From assembly GCA_964370775.1 (NCBI GenBank), contig CAYJKT010000006.1, positions 37,588-101,587 of the forward strand: 64,000 nucleotides of DNA. Reading direction: 5' to 3'. Position numbers and translations under genes: made by a program. Numbering within the stretch: the first letter of the stretch is position 1; the number at the start of each line of letters is the position of its first letter. Under the pieces are notes generated by a model. The model did not search any database. It saw nothing but the letters and a program-made list of their open reading frames with translations, and had not been told where the DNA came from. The DNA comes from SIG603 sp964370775. GTDB taxonomy: Bacteria > Bacillota > Clostridia > Oscillospirales > Acutalibacteraceae. This document shows, piece by piece, positions 42,726 to 52,340 of the stretch.

Positions 42726-43112
42726 GTGAAACATAGTTCTGATCTAAATTACTTAGGTTTAAGCCCTAATGAGCAAATTATATTTGAAAAAGGCAATCTT
42801 AGTGATGGTCATGCTAAAGTTTTGTTTAAAATAAAATCTACTGTAAATAGAAGAAAAGTGTTAGAGTATATAGTTAATAACAGATTAAATGTTAAAGAAA
42901 GCGAAAAACTATATAACAAGTTATTTGTTAAAAATAATAGAAGCACAAAAAGTTATATACCTAATGATATACGTCTCTTTATAAATAGCATAGATTATAC
43001 CGTGTCCAGAATGAGAAGTGCTGGGATAGATGCTACATCTAACAAAAGAGAGACGGATGAGTTTATTGAATGTGTCATACGGATACCAAGAGCTCAGAAA
43101 ACAACTCGCTGA
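42726..43112 (+). CDS. Noc/ParB-related protein lacking the N-terminal CTPase domain
   Basis: A 128-residue protein starting at GTG 42726 behind a strong AGGAGG. Residues about 23-70 (NLSDGHAKVLFKIKSTVNRR, NVKESEKLYNKL) match the end of the KorB-type DNA-binding domain of ParB/Noc, and the C terminus (NDIRLFINSIDYTVSRMRSA, TDEFIECVIRIPR) matches the Noc dimer end. The GERR CTP-binding domain and the first part of the DNA-binding domain are absent, and the 165 bases upstream do not encode them. It sits where noc is found in Bacillus (between rsmG and parA), but on the opposite strand. Its own promoter, ribosome site and terminator suggest it is expressed, so it may be a degraded gene or a short regulatory derivative. 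Confidence 0.75.
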   Translation: MKHSSDLNYLGLSPNEQIIFEKGNLSDGHAKVLFKIKSTVNRRKVLEYIVNNRLNVKESEKLYNKLFVKNNRSTKSYIPNDIRLFINSIDYTVSRMRSAGIDATSNKRETDEFIECVIRIPRAQKTTR

Positions 43113-43163
43113 AAAGCGACTAAAACAGAGTACGAGATAACCAATTCCCTTATTCATTTCCCT

Positions 43164-43197
43164 GAAAACACCTCCTAATTTCTTAGGAGGTGTTTTC
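43164..43197. terminator. Bidirectional terminator (Noc-like gene and rsmG)
   Basis: GAAAACACCTCCTAA tttc TTAGGAGGTGTTTTC, a perfect 15-bp stem between two convergent genes. The stem contains both AGGAGG and its complement. Confidence 0.9.
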
Positions 43198-43212
43198 ATA
43201 TACATTTATATA

Positions 43213-43929
43213 CTACAATGGTGTAGTTTTAATTTTATTTCCATGTCTTGGGAATATCATTGGTGTTTTTTTACCTTTAACTAATTCACAAATTACTCTT
43301 TGGCTTTTTTCTTCATCAGGTAATTCGTACTTATGTATTCTTGTATCGGTTATACCAAGTTTTGTAATCGCACTAGTTGCTTCATTTATTTCTTCTTCAT
43401 AACTTCTACTTTTATAAGCAATGAAAGAGCCTGTTAGCTTGACATAAGGCACACAGTATTCTGATAAGGTAGCTAGATTAGCAACAGCTCTAGCTGTAGA
43501 ATGGTCGAATTTTTCTCTCAGTTCTTTTTTACGTCCACCCTCCTCTGCTCTTGCATGAATATAAGTGAACTCTAAGTCTAGTTTACTACCTACTTCTTTC
43601 AAAAAGTTCAATCTTTTATTTAACCCGTCCAATAATGTAATATCTAGATCTGGTCTCATTATTTTCATTGGAACACCTGGAAATCCAGCACCAGTTCCGA
43701 CATCAATAATCTTTGAATTTTCTTTAATATCTACATGTTTTAATACTATAATGCTATCTATAAAGTGCTTAATTATTATTCCTAGCTCATCTTTTATTGC
43801 AGTTAAGTTCATTTTTTCATTCCACTCTAAAAGAGTTTCTGCGTAAATGTTAAACGCATTTGCTTGTTCTTCTGTGATTACTATATCAACAGATTTTGCT
43901 ATTTCAATTAATTGTTTTTGAATGTTCAT
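43213..43929 (-). CDS. rsmG: 16S rRNA (guanine527-N7)-methyltransferase RsmG
   Basis: Methylates G527 of 16S rRNA; also called GidB. 238 residues. Seen: LLEWNEKMNLTAIKDE, HFIDSIIVLKH, KIIDVGTGAGFPGVPMKI (SAM site), ITLLDGLNKRLNFLKEV, and FDHSTARAVANLATLSEYC. Start ATG 43929 overlaps the mnmG stop by 26 bases. Follows mnmG as is usual. Confidence 0.96.
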   Translation of the reverse strand: MNIQKQLIEIAKSVDIVITEEQANAFNIYAETLLEWNEKMNLTAIKDELGIIIKHFIDSIIVLKHVDIKENSKIIDVGTGAGFPGVPMKIMRPDLDITLLDGLNKRLNFLKEVGSKLDLEFTYIHARAEEGGRKKELREKFDHSTARAVANLATLSEYCVPYVKLTGSFIAYKSRSYEEEINEATSAITKLGITDTRIHKYELPDEEKSQRVICELVKGKKTPMIFPRHGNKIKTTPL

Positions 43930-45796
43930 TGCTGTTTCCTTTTATACTTAAATATATTAATAGTACACTAATATCAGCCGGACTAACACCACTAATTCTA
44001 GATGCTTGTCCTATATTTAATGGCTGAATTTTGTTTAGCTTTTCTACAGCTTCAAGTCTTAATCCTAATATTTCATTATAGTCAAATTTCTTGGGTAACA
44101 ATTTTCCTTCTAATCTTCTGAACTCAGCTATCTCTGCTTCTTGCTTTTTAATGTAACCGTCATATTTAATTGCGATTTCTACTGCTTCAAACACACTTTT
44201 TTCGTACTCTGGTCTTTTAACATCAATATCAATTAAATCAGCATAACCAATTTGTGGTCTTTTAAGTAAGTCAGCAAGTTTAACACCACTTTTTATAGCA
44301 GATGTTTCACGTGAAACAAGTATAGAATTTAGTGCCTCTGTTGGTGAGAAAATAGTCTTATTTACTCTCTTTAGCTCTAATTCTATCTTTTCTCTTTTAT
44401 CTAAGAACTTTTCCCATCTAGTATCAGTTATTAAACCAAGTTCACGACCAATTGGAGTTAACCTCATATCTGCATTATCTTGTCTTAAAACAAGACGATA
44501 TTCAGATCTTGAAGTCATCATTCTATATGGATCAGAACAACCTTTTGTTACTAAGTCATCAATTAGTGTTCCAATATATGCAGTATCTCTACCAAGTACA
44601 AACTCAGTCATTCCAAGCACTTTTCTAGCTGCGTTTACTCCAGCAACTAACCCTTGTGCGCCTGCTTCTTCATAACCAGAACTTCCGTTAAATTGTCCAG
44701 CTCCATATAACCCACTGAACTCTTTAAATTCTAATGTAGCGTTCATTTGTGTAGGGTCAACACAGTCATACTCAATAGCATACGCTGGTCGCATGATTTC
44801 TAGATTTTCTAGTCCTTTTATTGTTCTATAAAAATCAATCTGTACATCTTCTGGTAATGAAGAACTCATACCTTGAAGATACATTTCTTCTGTATCAATT
44901 CCACATGGTTCAATAAATAATTGATGACGAGGTTTATCAGGGAACCTAACAATTTTATCTTCGATACTAGGACAATACCTTGGACCTGTCCCCTCTATCA
45001 TACCACTATACAGTGGCGAACGATGTATATTTTTCTCTATAACTTCTTTTGTTTTATCATTTGTCCAACTAACGTGGCACGCAACAGAATTATTAAGCTC
45101 TTTATCAGTATCATAAGAGAACGGTACAACTGGGTTATCACCCTCTTGCACTTCAAGCTCTGTAAAATCAATAGAATTCCTGTTAACTCTAGCTGGTGTA
45201 CCTGTTTTAAATCTTCTTAAATTTAAACCTATTTTTCTTAAAGCAGTCGGTAAAAATTCAGATGAAAACATTCCGTCAGGCCCTGAACTATAAGCTAAAT
45301 CACCTATAAATATTTTACCAGCTAAAAAAGTACCAGTAGCTAAAATTACAGTTTTACATCTGTGAACAGCTCCAGTTCTAGTCTCAACTTCCCACAAATC
45401 TTCATATTTTCTAAGGTCTACAATCTCAGCTTGAATAAGTCTAAGATTTTTTTGATTTTCTACCTTATGTTTGCTAACTCTTGCATAATGGTTTCTGTCA
45501 ATCTGTGCTCTTAAAGAGTGAACAGCTGGGCCTTTACCTAAGTTAAGCATACGACTTTGTAAAAAAGTTTCGTCCGTTGTTCTGCCCATCTCACCACCAA
45601 GAGCGTCAATTTCTCTAACCAAATGACCTTTTGCAGTTCCACCAATACTAGGATTACACGGACAGTTGCCAACTGCATCTAAATTTATTGTAAACATAGC
45701 AGTAGAACAGCCAAGCCTTGCAGAAGCTAAAGAAGCCTCAATTCCGGCATGACCTGCACCAATTACTGCTACGTCAAAACTTTGTGATATATACAT
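43904..45796 (-). CDS. mnmG: tRNA uridine 5-carboxymethylaminomethyl modification enzyme, FAD subunit
   Basis: FAD protein that with MnmE makes cmnm5U34 in tRNA. 630 residues. Seen: FDVAVIGAGHAGIEASLASA (FAD Rossmann), NPSIGGTAKGHLVREIDALG, GTFLAGKIFIGD, FKTGTPARVN, YCPSIEDKIVRF and the C-terminal PADISVLLIYL. A parS site lies within the coding sequence at 44303-44318. Follows mnmE by 23 bases. Confidence 0.97.
   Translation of the reverse strand: MYISQSFDVAVIGAGHAGIEASLASARLGCSTAMFTINLDAVGNCPCNPSIGGTAKGHLVREIDALGGEMGRTTDETFLQSRMLNLGKGPAVHSLRAQIDRNHYARVSKHKVENQKNLRLIQAEIVDLRKYEDLWEVETRTGAVHRCKTVILATGTFLAGKIFIGDLAYSSGPDGMFSSEFLPTALRKIGLNLRRFKTGTPARVNRNSIDFTELEVQEGDNPVVPFSYDTDKELNNSVACHVSWTNDKTKEVIEKNIHRSPLYSGMIEGTGPRYCPSIEDKIVRFPDKPRHQLFIEPCGIDTEEMYLQGMSSSLPEDVQIDFYRTIKGLENLEIMRPAYAIEYDCVDPTQMNATLEFKEFSGLYGAGQFNGSSGYEEAGAQGLVAGVNAARKVLGMTEFVLGRDTAYIGTLIDDLVTKGCSDPYRMMTSRSEYRLVLRQDNADMRLTPIGRELGLITDTRWEKFLDKREKIELELKRVNKTIFSPTEALNSILVSRETSAIKSGVKLADLLKRPQIGYADLIDIDVKRPEYEKSVFEAVEIAIKYDGYIKKQEAEIAEFRRLEGKLLPKKFDYNEILGLRLEAVEKLNKIQPLNIGQASRISGVSPADISVLLIYLSIKGNSNEHSKTIN
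44303..44318. promoter_or_regulatory. parS: parS site inside mnmG
   Basis: A second perfect TGTTTCACGTGAAACA, in the coding sequence (encoding LVSRETSA on the minus strand), about 1.7 kb from the first. Confidence 0.95.
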
Positions 45797-45819
45797 AACT
45801 CTCTCCTAAGTTTCGTGAT

Positions 45820-47181
45820 TTATTTTCCCACACAAAAGCGATTAAAAATGTTATCTACAAGAGTTTCGCTCACTTTTTCTCCTGTTAGCTCTAACAATGC
45901 AGATACAGCGTCCTCTACCATAACGGTTACAGCATCTAACGAAAAACTGCTTGCTCTTATAGCTTCATCTACAGCCATGACTGCTCTGTAGACTGATTCT
46001 CTTTGTCTTAGATTAATAAGTTCGCTTGTTCCTAAAACTGGTTTTTCTGCATGAAATAATTTTTCAACAATTTGCTCTAGCTGTGTTAAATAAGTTTCAT
46101 CTATTGCAGAAATATACAAATGGTAATTAAATTTCTCTCTAATATACTCTAAGTTAATATTCTGTTCTAAATCATTTTTATTTACAATAGCTATGGCATT
46201 TTTATCTTTGCATTGTTCAATTAAGAAATAATCTTCTTCAAATAAAGGTTTAGAACCGTCAAACACTGCCAAAATCAGTTCACTTGTGTTTATTTTTTCT
46301 TTCGCTAGTTCAACACCAATTTTTTCTACTATATCACTAGTTTCTCTTATGCCAGCTGTGTCTGCCAAAATTAACGGAATACCACCAAGCATTACAGTTT
46401 CCTCAACTATATCACGAGTAGTTCCCTCGATATCTGTCACTATTGAACGATTAGTGCCTGATAAAAGGTTCATAAGTGTAGATTTTCCAGAATTTGGACG
46501 ACCTGCAATAACAGTTTTAACTCCGTCACGATAAATTTTTGTGTTATCAAAATTATTAACCATTGTTTTTAGAATACTTTGCACTTCATTAAGTTTAGCA
46601 AGCATATCGCTTTCGTCAACTTGTGGCACATCATCATCTGGATAATCAGCCCACGCACTAAGCTCACCACCCATATTAACAAGAATTTCCAAAACTCTTT
46701 TAATCTCTTTTGTGAGTCTGCCCTCTTTAACAGCTAAAGCAGATTTTCTTGTCATCTCACCAGTTGAATTAATTAGCTCTATTACCGATTCAGCCTCAGC
46801 AAGGTTAACTTTTCCGTTCAAAAATGCACGTTTTGTAAACTCTCCACCATCAGCAGGTCTTGCACCAGCTTCAATTAAAGCATTTAAAACTCTGCTAGAA
46901 ATAAACTTGCCACCATGACAGCTAATCTCCACAACGTTTTCACCTGTAAAACTGTGTGGAGCAACAAAAGAAAGCGCTACACATTCATCAATATGCATAC
47001 CGTCTTTGTCAATTACTTTGCCAAAAGTCGCTGTATATCCCTTTAAATCGCAAATTTTTTTATTACCAATAAACACTTTATCTGCTATATTATGTGCATT
47101 TTCGCCACTAATTCTTATCACAGCAATTCCGCCAACTCCTGGAGGAGTAGCCACTGCTGCAATCGTGCTGTTATCTAACAT
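45820..47181 (-). CDS. mnmE: tRNA modification GTPase MnmE
   Basis: Partner of MnmG in tRNA wobble uridine modification. 453 residues from ATG 47181 (the TTG two codons upstream is less likely). N-terminal formyl-tetrahydrofolate domain (TIAAVATPPGVGGIAVIRIS), helical domain, inserted G domain (VIAGRPNSGKSTLMNLLSG, DTAGIRETSDIVEKIG, NKND), and the C-terminal catalytic Cys motif NIFNRFCVGK, matching FC(I/V)GK. In the usual mnmE-mnmG-rsmG order, but next to gyrA instead of khpB. Confidence 0.97.
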   Translation of the reverse strand: MLDNSTIAAVATPPGVGGIAVIRISGENAHNIADKVFIGNKKICDLKGYTATFGKVIDKDGMHIDECVALSFVAPHSFTGENVVEISCHGGKFISSRVLNALIEAGARPADGGEFTKRAFLNGKVNLAEAESVIELINSTGEMTRKSALAVKEGRLTKEIKRVLEILVNMGGELSAWADYPDDDVPQVDESDMLAKLNEVQSILKTMVNNFDNTKIYRDGVKTVIAGRPNSGKSTLMNLLSGTNRSIVTDIEGTTRDIVEETVMLGGIPLILADTAGIRETSDIVEKIGVELAKEKINTSELILAVFDGSKPLFEEDYFLIEQCKDKNAIAIVNKNDLEQNINLEYIREKFNYHLYISAIDETYLTQLEQIVEKLFHAEKPVLGTSELINLRQRESVYRAVMAVDEAIRASSFSLDAVTVMVEDAVSALLELTGEKVSETLVDNIFNRFCVGK

Positions 47182-47243
47182 TGTCAAATCACCATTATTA
47201 CTGAAATTTATAGGGGCTGATTTAACAACCCCTATATAATATA

Positions 47244-49769
47244 TTATTCTTCGCTTTCGTTAGCTTCTTCGTTTATATGTCTTTCGCCTGTTTCTTCGCC
47301 GTCTTCATCATCTTCCAAATCTTCGGCTTCTTCTTCGTGTGGTGCTCTAGCGATTGTAACAACTCTGCTATCCTCGCCAATTCTCATAACTTTAACACCT
47401 TTTGATGGTCTTGCGCAAATTCTAATTGACTCAGCAACGATACGGATAATTACACCGTCTTCGCTTATCATAATGATGTCATCATCTAAATCAACTGATT
47501 TAATTGCAGCGACCATGCCATATTTTGCAGTGTGATAGTTAATTAAACCTTTACCACCTCTGTTTTGTAGACGATAATCAGAACTCTCAGAAAGTCTACC
47601 AAAACCAGTTTCGCTAACAGTTAAGATATACGCATTGTCTCTAATAATAGACATGCCAACAACTGTGTCGTTTTCTTTTAGTGCAAGTGCTTTAACACCT
47701 CTTGCAGTTCTACCAACAGCACGAACATCATTTTCGTTAAATCTAATTGCCATACCAAACTTAGTAGCAACAAGCAAATCTTTTGTTCCGTCAGTAATTC
47801 TAACCCAAGAAAGAATATCTCCCTCATCTAGGTCAATTGCTATCAAACCGCCTTTTCTAGCAGTATTGTATGCACTAAGTTTAGTTCTTTTAATAACACC
47901 TTTTTGTGTAACCATAATCAAGTAGTTGTCTTCTTCAAACTCACTTACTTTAATCATAGATGTTATCTTCTCGCCTTGGCTTAGAGGTAACAGATTGTTG
48001 ATATTCATACCACGACTAGTTCTTGAACCCTCTGGTATCTCATAACATTTAAGTCTGTAAACTCTACCCATATCAGAGAAAAACATAACATAATCATGGC
48101 TGTTAATGATGAACATTTCAGTCGCAACATCTTCCTCACGTCTGCTCATGCCACTAACACCTCTACCACCACGTTTTTGTAGCTGGTAAGTGTCTGCTTT
48201 AAGCCTTTTAACATAACCAAAGTTAGTTAAAGTAAGCACACATTCTTCTCTAGGTATTAAATCTTCTATGTCAACTTCGCCACTAATTGCAACAATTTCA
48301 GTTCTTCTTTCATCACCAAATTTTGCTTTAACAGCTAATGCTTCGTCTTTAATTATAGCAAAACGTCTGTTTTCACTGCCTAAAATGTCTAGTAAATCCT
48401 TGATTTTAGCAGTCAGCTCGTCTAGTTCTTCTTCTAGTTTGCTTCTCTCCAAACCTGTTAATTGTCCCAAACGCATTTGAACAATCGCTTGTGCTTGAAT
48501 ATCGTCAAACTCAAATCTATCCATTAAAGCTTGTTTACCTTCTGGAATAGACTTAGAACTTCTCAAAATATTTATAACTTCGTCGATAAAGTCTAAAGCT
48601 TTCATTAAAGCTTCTAAAATATGCACTCTATCTTGCGCTTTATTAAGTTCAAAACGTGCTCTTCTTGTTATAACTTCTTCTTGGAACTTGATATATTCGA
48701 AAAGCATTTGATGTAAAGTTAGAGTTTTAGGCTCTTTCTTTACAATCGCAAGCATAATAATACCAAAAGTAATTTGAAGTTGAGTGTATGCAAACAGTTT
48801 ATTAAGCACAATTTGAGGACTTGCATCTCTTTTTAGTTCAATAGCAATAAGCATACCGTTTCTGTCAGAGTGGTCATCAACTGCACTAATTCCCTCAATT
48901 CTTTTATCTTTAACAAGCTCTGCAATGTTTTCAATCAGTCTAGATTTATTAACTTGATACGGAATTTCGTTAATCAAAATTCTGCTTCTACCTCTAGCAT
49001 CTTCTTCAATTTCTGCTCTAGCTCTTAAAGTAACCTTACCTCTACCAGTAGAATACGCAGCTCTCATGCCTGCTTTACCCATGATAATGCCACCAGTTGG
49101 GAAGTCAGGACCTTTGATATGCTCCATAAGTTCGTCCAAAGTAGCCTCTGGATTGTCAACCAAACAGCAAACACCGTCAATAATCTCGCTTAGATTATGA
49201 GGTGGTATATTTGTAGCCATACCAACAGCAATACCAGTTGAACCATTAACCAAAAGGTTAGGGTAATGGCATGGCAACGCTACAGGTTCTTGGTGTCTGT
49301 CATCATAACTTGGTGCAAAATCTACAGTATCTTTGTCGATATCTTGTAGCATTTGAACACTAAGTTTGCTCATTTTTGCCTCGGTATATCTATAAGCCGC
49401 CGCAGGGTCACCATCAACAGAACCAAAGTTACCTTGACCGTCAACTAACATATAACGCATAGAGAAATCTTGCGCTAGTCTAACAAGTGCATCATAAACA
49501 GAGCCGTCACCATGTGGGTGGTATCTAGCAAGCACAGCACCAACAGTATCAGCACATTTTCTATATGGTTTTTCAGGCCACAGAGTATTCTCATACATAG
49601 TATACAGAATACGTCTATGAACAGGTTTAAGTCCGTCTCTAACATCAGGTAAAGCTCTTTGAACAATAACAGACATAGAATAATCTAAAAATGAGTTACT
49701 CATCTCATCTTTAAGTTCAACACCGACTATCTTACCCAGATTATCTAATCTGCTTAAGGTTTCATCCAT
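47244..49769 (-). CDS. gyrA: DNA gyrase subunit A
   Basis: DNA breakage-reunion subunit of gyrase. 841 residues. Seen: SNSFLDYSMSVIVQRALPDV, RDGLKPVHRRILYTMYEN, HPHGDGSVYDALVRLAQDF, the quinolone region with ARYHPHGDGSVYDA (Ser/Asp-type positions are G-S-V-Y), the catalytic Tyr in PAAAYRYTEAKMS, and the C-terminal pinwheel with the GyrA box QKRGGRGVSG, which separates it from ParC. An acidic tail (EEEAEDLEDDEDGEE) ends the protein. Confidence 0.97.
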   Translation of the reverse strand: MDETLSRLDNLGKIVGVELKDEMSNSFLDYSMSVIVQRALPDVRDGLKPVHRRILYTMYENTLWPEKPYRKCADTVGAVLARYHPHGDGSVYDALVRLAQDFSMRYMLVDGQGNFGSVDGDPAAAYRYTEAKMSKLSVQMLQDIDKDTVDFAPSYDDRHQEPVALPCHYPNLLVNGSTGIAVGMATNIPPHNLSEIIDGVCCLVDNPEATLDELMEHIKGPDFPTGGIIMGKAGMRAAYSTGRGKVTLRARAEIEEDARGRSRILINEIPYQVNKSRLIENIAELVKDKRIEGISAVDDHSDRNGMLIAIELKRDASPQIVLNKLFAYTQLQITFGIIMLAIVKKEPKTLTLHQMLFEYIKFQEEVITRRARFELNKAQDRVHILEALMKALDFIDEVINILRSSKSIPEGKQALMDRFEFDDIQAQAIVQMRLGQLTGLERSKLEEELDELTAKIKDLLDILGSENRRFAIIKDEALAVKAKFGDERRTEIVAISGEVDIEDLIPREECVLTLTNFGYVKRLKADTYQLQKRGGRGVSGMSRREEDVATEMFIINSHDYVMFFSDMGRVYRLKCYEIPEGSRTSRGMNINNLLPLSQGEKITSMIKVSEFEEDNYLIMVTQKGVIKRTKLSAYNTARKGGLIAIDLDEGDILSWVRITDGTKDLLVATKFGMAIRFNENDVRAVGRTARGVKALALKENDTVVGMSIIRDNAYILTVSETGFGRLSESSDYRLQNRGGKGLINYHTAKYGMVAAIKSVDLDDDIIMISEDGVIIRIVAESIRICARPSKGVKVMRIGEDSRVVTIARAPHEEEAEDLEDDEDGEETGERHINEEANESEE

Positions 49770-49811
49770 TTTATTTCCCTTTCAGCCACTTTTGGCAGTG
49801 ATTAATATAAA

Positions 49812-51762
49812 TTAAACATCAAGATTTTTAACGTTTTTCGCATTTTTCTCTATGAAATGTCTTCTAGGCTCAACTTTATCACCCATCAAAATTGTTAAAA
49901 TTTGGTCAGCTTCTGCGCCGTCTTCAACTTGTACTAACTTCATAGTACGTTTATCTGGGTCCATAGTAGTATCCCAAAGTTCTTCTTTGTTCATCTCACC
50001 TAAACCTTTGTAACGCTGAACATCGTTAGAGCCCATTTCCTCCATAAGTACATCACGCTCTTCATCGCTATAAGCGTATCTAAACTTCTTACCTTTTGTA
50101 ACTTTGTATAGTGGAGGTTGCGCCAAGAAAATGTGCNNNNNNNNNNTCTATCAAAGGTTTCATAAATCTATAGAAAAATGTAAGTAGAAGTGTTCTAATG
50201 TGAGAACCGTCAACGTCAGCATCGGCCATAATAATAACTTTACCATAACGCAGTTTCTCAAGGTCAAGCTCGTCACCAATTCCACAACCCAAAGCTGTTA
50301 CAACTGGCATTAACTTCTCGTTACCATATACTTTGTCAAGTCTTGCTTTCTCAACATTCAGCATTTTACCCCACAGTGGCAAAATCGCTTGGAACTTATT
50401 GTCTCTACCACCTTTAGCAGAACCAGCAGCAGAGTCACCCTCAACTATATAAATCTCAGTTTCGCTAACCTTTTTAGACTGACAATCTGCAAGTTTACCA
50501 GGTAGAGTTGAACCCTCTAACGCTGATTTACGTCTAACTAATTCTCTTGCTTTTCTAGCAGCTTCCCTAGCTCTTGCACTTGCTAAAGCTTTGTCAAAAA
50601 TTGCACGTGCAACTTGAGGATTTTCCTCTAAATATTGCATTAAGTAGTTGTTCATCATGCCAGAAATCAGCGTGCTAATCTCTGTGTTACCAAGTTTTGC
50701 TTTAGTTTGACCCTCAAACTGAGCCTCTTTAACTTTTATGCTAATGATACAATTTAAGCCTTCTCTAACGTCTTCACCACTTAAATTTTTGTCATTATCT
50801 TTTAAAATATTATATTTTCTAGCATATTTATTCATAACATTTGTAAGACTTCTTTTAAAACCGTCCTCGTGCGTACCACCATCAACAGTGTTGATATTGT
50901 TCGCAAATGAATAAATAACCTCGTTATAACTATCTGTATATTTAAACGCTACCTCAGCTGTAGAATTTTCGTCCTCAGCAGCTGCACTAATGTGAATAAC
51001 ATCACTGTGGATTGGGTCAGCAGATTTTTGCTCTATCAAAAATTCAACAAAGCTAGATATACCACCCTGGTAGCAATAAGTATTTTCTATTTTATTTTCG
51101 TCGTCTCTTAAATCAGATAAAACTATGTTAATTCCAGCATTCAAGAAAGCCTGCTCTCTTAATCTTTTTTCTAAAATCTCATAAGTATACTCTGTAGTCT
51201 CTTTAAAAATTGTTGGGTCAGCTTGGAACTTAACAGTAGTACCAGTAGGTCTATCAGTAGGTCCTAAATCTTGTAAATCGGAAGTAGCTTTACCACCATT
51301 TTCAAATCTTTGGTAATATAATTTTCCACTATTAACAACTTCAACCTCTAACCAAGTTGACAAAGCATTAACAACAGACGCACCAACACCGTGCAAACCA
51401 CCGGACACTTTGTATCCGCCACCACCAAATTTACCACCGGCATGTAGAATTGTAAAAACAACTGTTACAGCTGGCAGACCTGTTTTTTGTTGAATACCAA
51501 CAGGTATACCACGGCCGTTATCACGAACTTCGATAATATTATCAGGTAAAATATTAACTTCAATTTTATCACAAAAACCTGCTAAAGCTTCATCAATTGC
51601 ATTATCAACAATCTCATACACAAGATGATGCAATCCTCTAGGGCCTGTAGATCCTATGTACATTCCAGGACGCTTTCTAACAGCTTCAAGTCCCTCTAAA
51701 ACTTGAATCTGGTTTTCGTCATAATTATCTTCTACTTGACCAACATTTTTAATATCTTCCAA
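49812..51762 (-). CDS. gyrB: DNA gyrase subunit B (interrupted by a 10-N gap)
   Basis: ATPase subunit of gyrase. TTG start at 51762 with GGAGAG upstream. Seen: QVLEGLEAVRKRPGMYIGST, DNAIDEALAGFC, VRDNGRGIPVG, GLHGVGASVVNALS (ATPase), the Toprim domain IVEGDSAAGSAKGGRD and IMADADVDGSHIRTLLL, and the C-terminal QRYKGLGEMN. The sequence appears as two frames around N at 50137-50146. Left of it the protein reads ...KPLI(E), right of it (H)IFLAQPPLYKV; gyrase has EAGH between, which needs 6 bases, so the 10 N are a placeholder and the gene is intact, about 648 residues. Confidence 0.95.
50137..50146. other. Assembly gap (10 N) within gyrB
   Basis: Placeholder run. Flanking codons are consistent with about 6 missing bases in an otherwise intact gene. 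Confidence 0.9.
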
Positions 51763-51794
51763 AGTGTCTCTCCATTTCCGCTATAACAGCATAG

Positions 51795-52340
51795 TTATCT
51801 TCTATTTTTAACATCGTTAGAGCGTACTTGCTCTAGCTTGGTATCTGCATTGTTTTCTTCATCAACTGCAACAAACATATCATCTGCTCTGTTAACATTT
51901 TGTCTATTTTGCACAGGTTGTCTTGGAGCAGGCTTTGCTACTGCTTTCAAAGGTACCATTCTACCCATTCTATTTACATATTGAACTCCGTTAGAATCAA
52001 AAATTCTGCCGTTCTTATCTCTTCTAAATTTTTTTATCACTGGTTTCTTAAAGTACACCAAAAATAAACTCAGCACAAAGAATGCCAAAAACGGAACAAT
52101 TACCTTGATTGGTGTGTATAAGTTAAGTCCTTCAAACAAAAATCTGTCAAAAAAGTAAATAAAAAATCCTAAAGCGATTGCCATTATCGCAAAAACATAT
52201 ATTAGTGGTGATAAAAATATATTAGATATTTTTTTGCATCTTGGGCACATATATTCGCCGTGTTTTTTTATTGACCACAAATTGATTATATTTGCTCTTT
52301 TCTTGCAATGTGGGCAATATGGAATTCCAAAATATTTCAT
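51795..52340 (-). CDS. Zinc-ribbon membrane protein, function unknown
   Basis: A 181-residue protein. The N terminus has two CxxC pairs (IPYCPHCKKR and YMCPRCKKI), a zinc ribbon of the TIGR04104 type. Two transmembrane helices follow (about 46-68 and 80-98), then a basic and proline/glutamine-rich cytoplasmic tail (FRRDKNGRIF, KPAPRQPVQNRQNVN). It overlaps remB by 4 bases and precedes gyrB by 32, so it is part of the recF-gyrB operon. No known role; not part of the standard origin cluster. Confidence 0.75.
   Translation of the reverse strand: MKYFGIPYCPHCKKRANIINLWSIKKHGEYMCPRCKKISNIFLSPLIYVFAIMAIALGFFIYFFDRFLFEGLNLYTPIKVIVPFLAFFVLSLFLVYFKKPVIKKFRRDKNGRIFDSNGVQYVNRMGRMVPLKAVAKPAPRQPVQNRQNVNRADDMFVAVDEENNADTKLEQVRSNDVKNRR

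Noticed and set aside
50089..50126. Separate short frame starting MAQPPLYKV
   Set aside because: It is the C-terminal part of gyrB after the N gap, not a gene.
50585..50605. TTGCACGTGCAA in gyrB as a third parS
   Set aside because: Palindromic around CACGTG but the flanks do not match the parS consensus.
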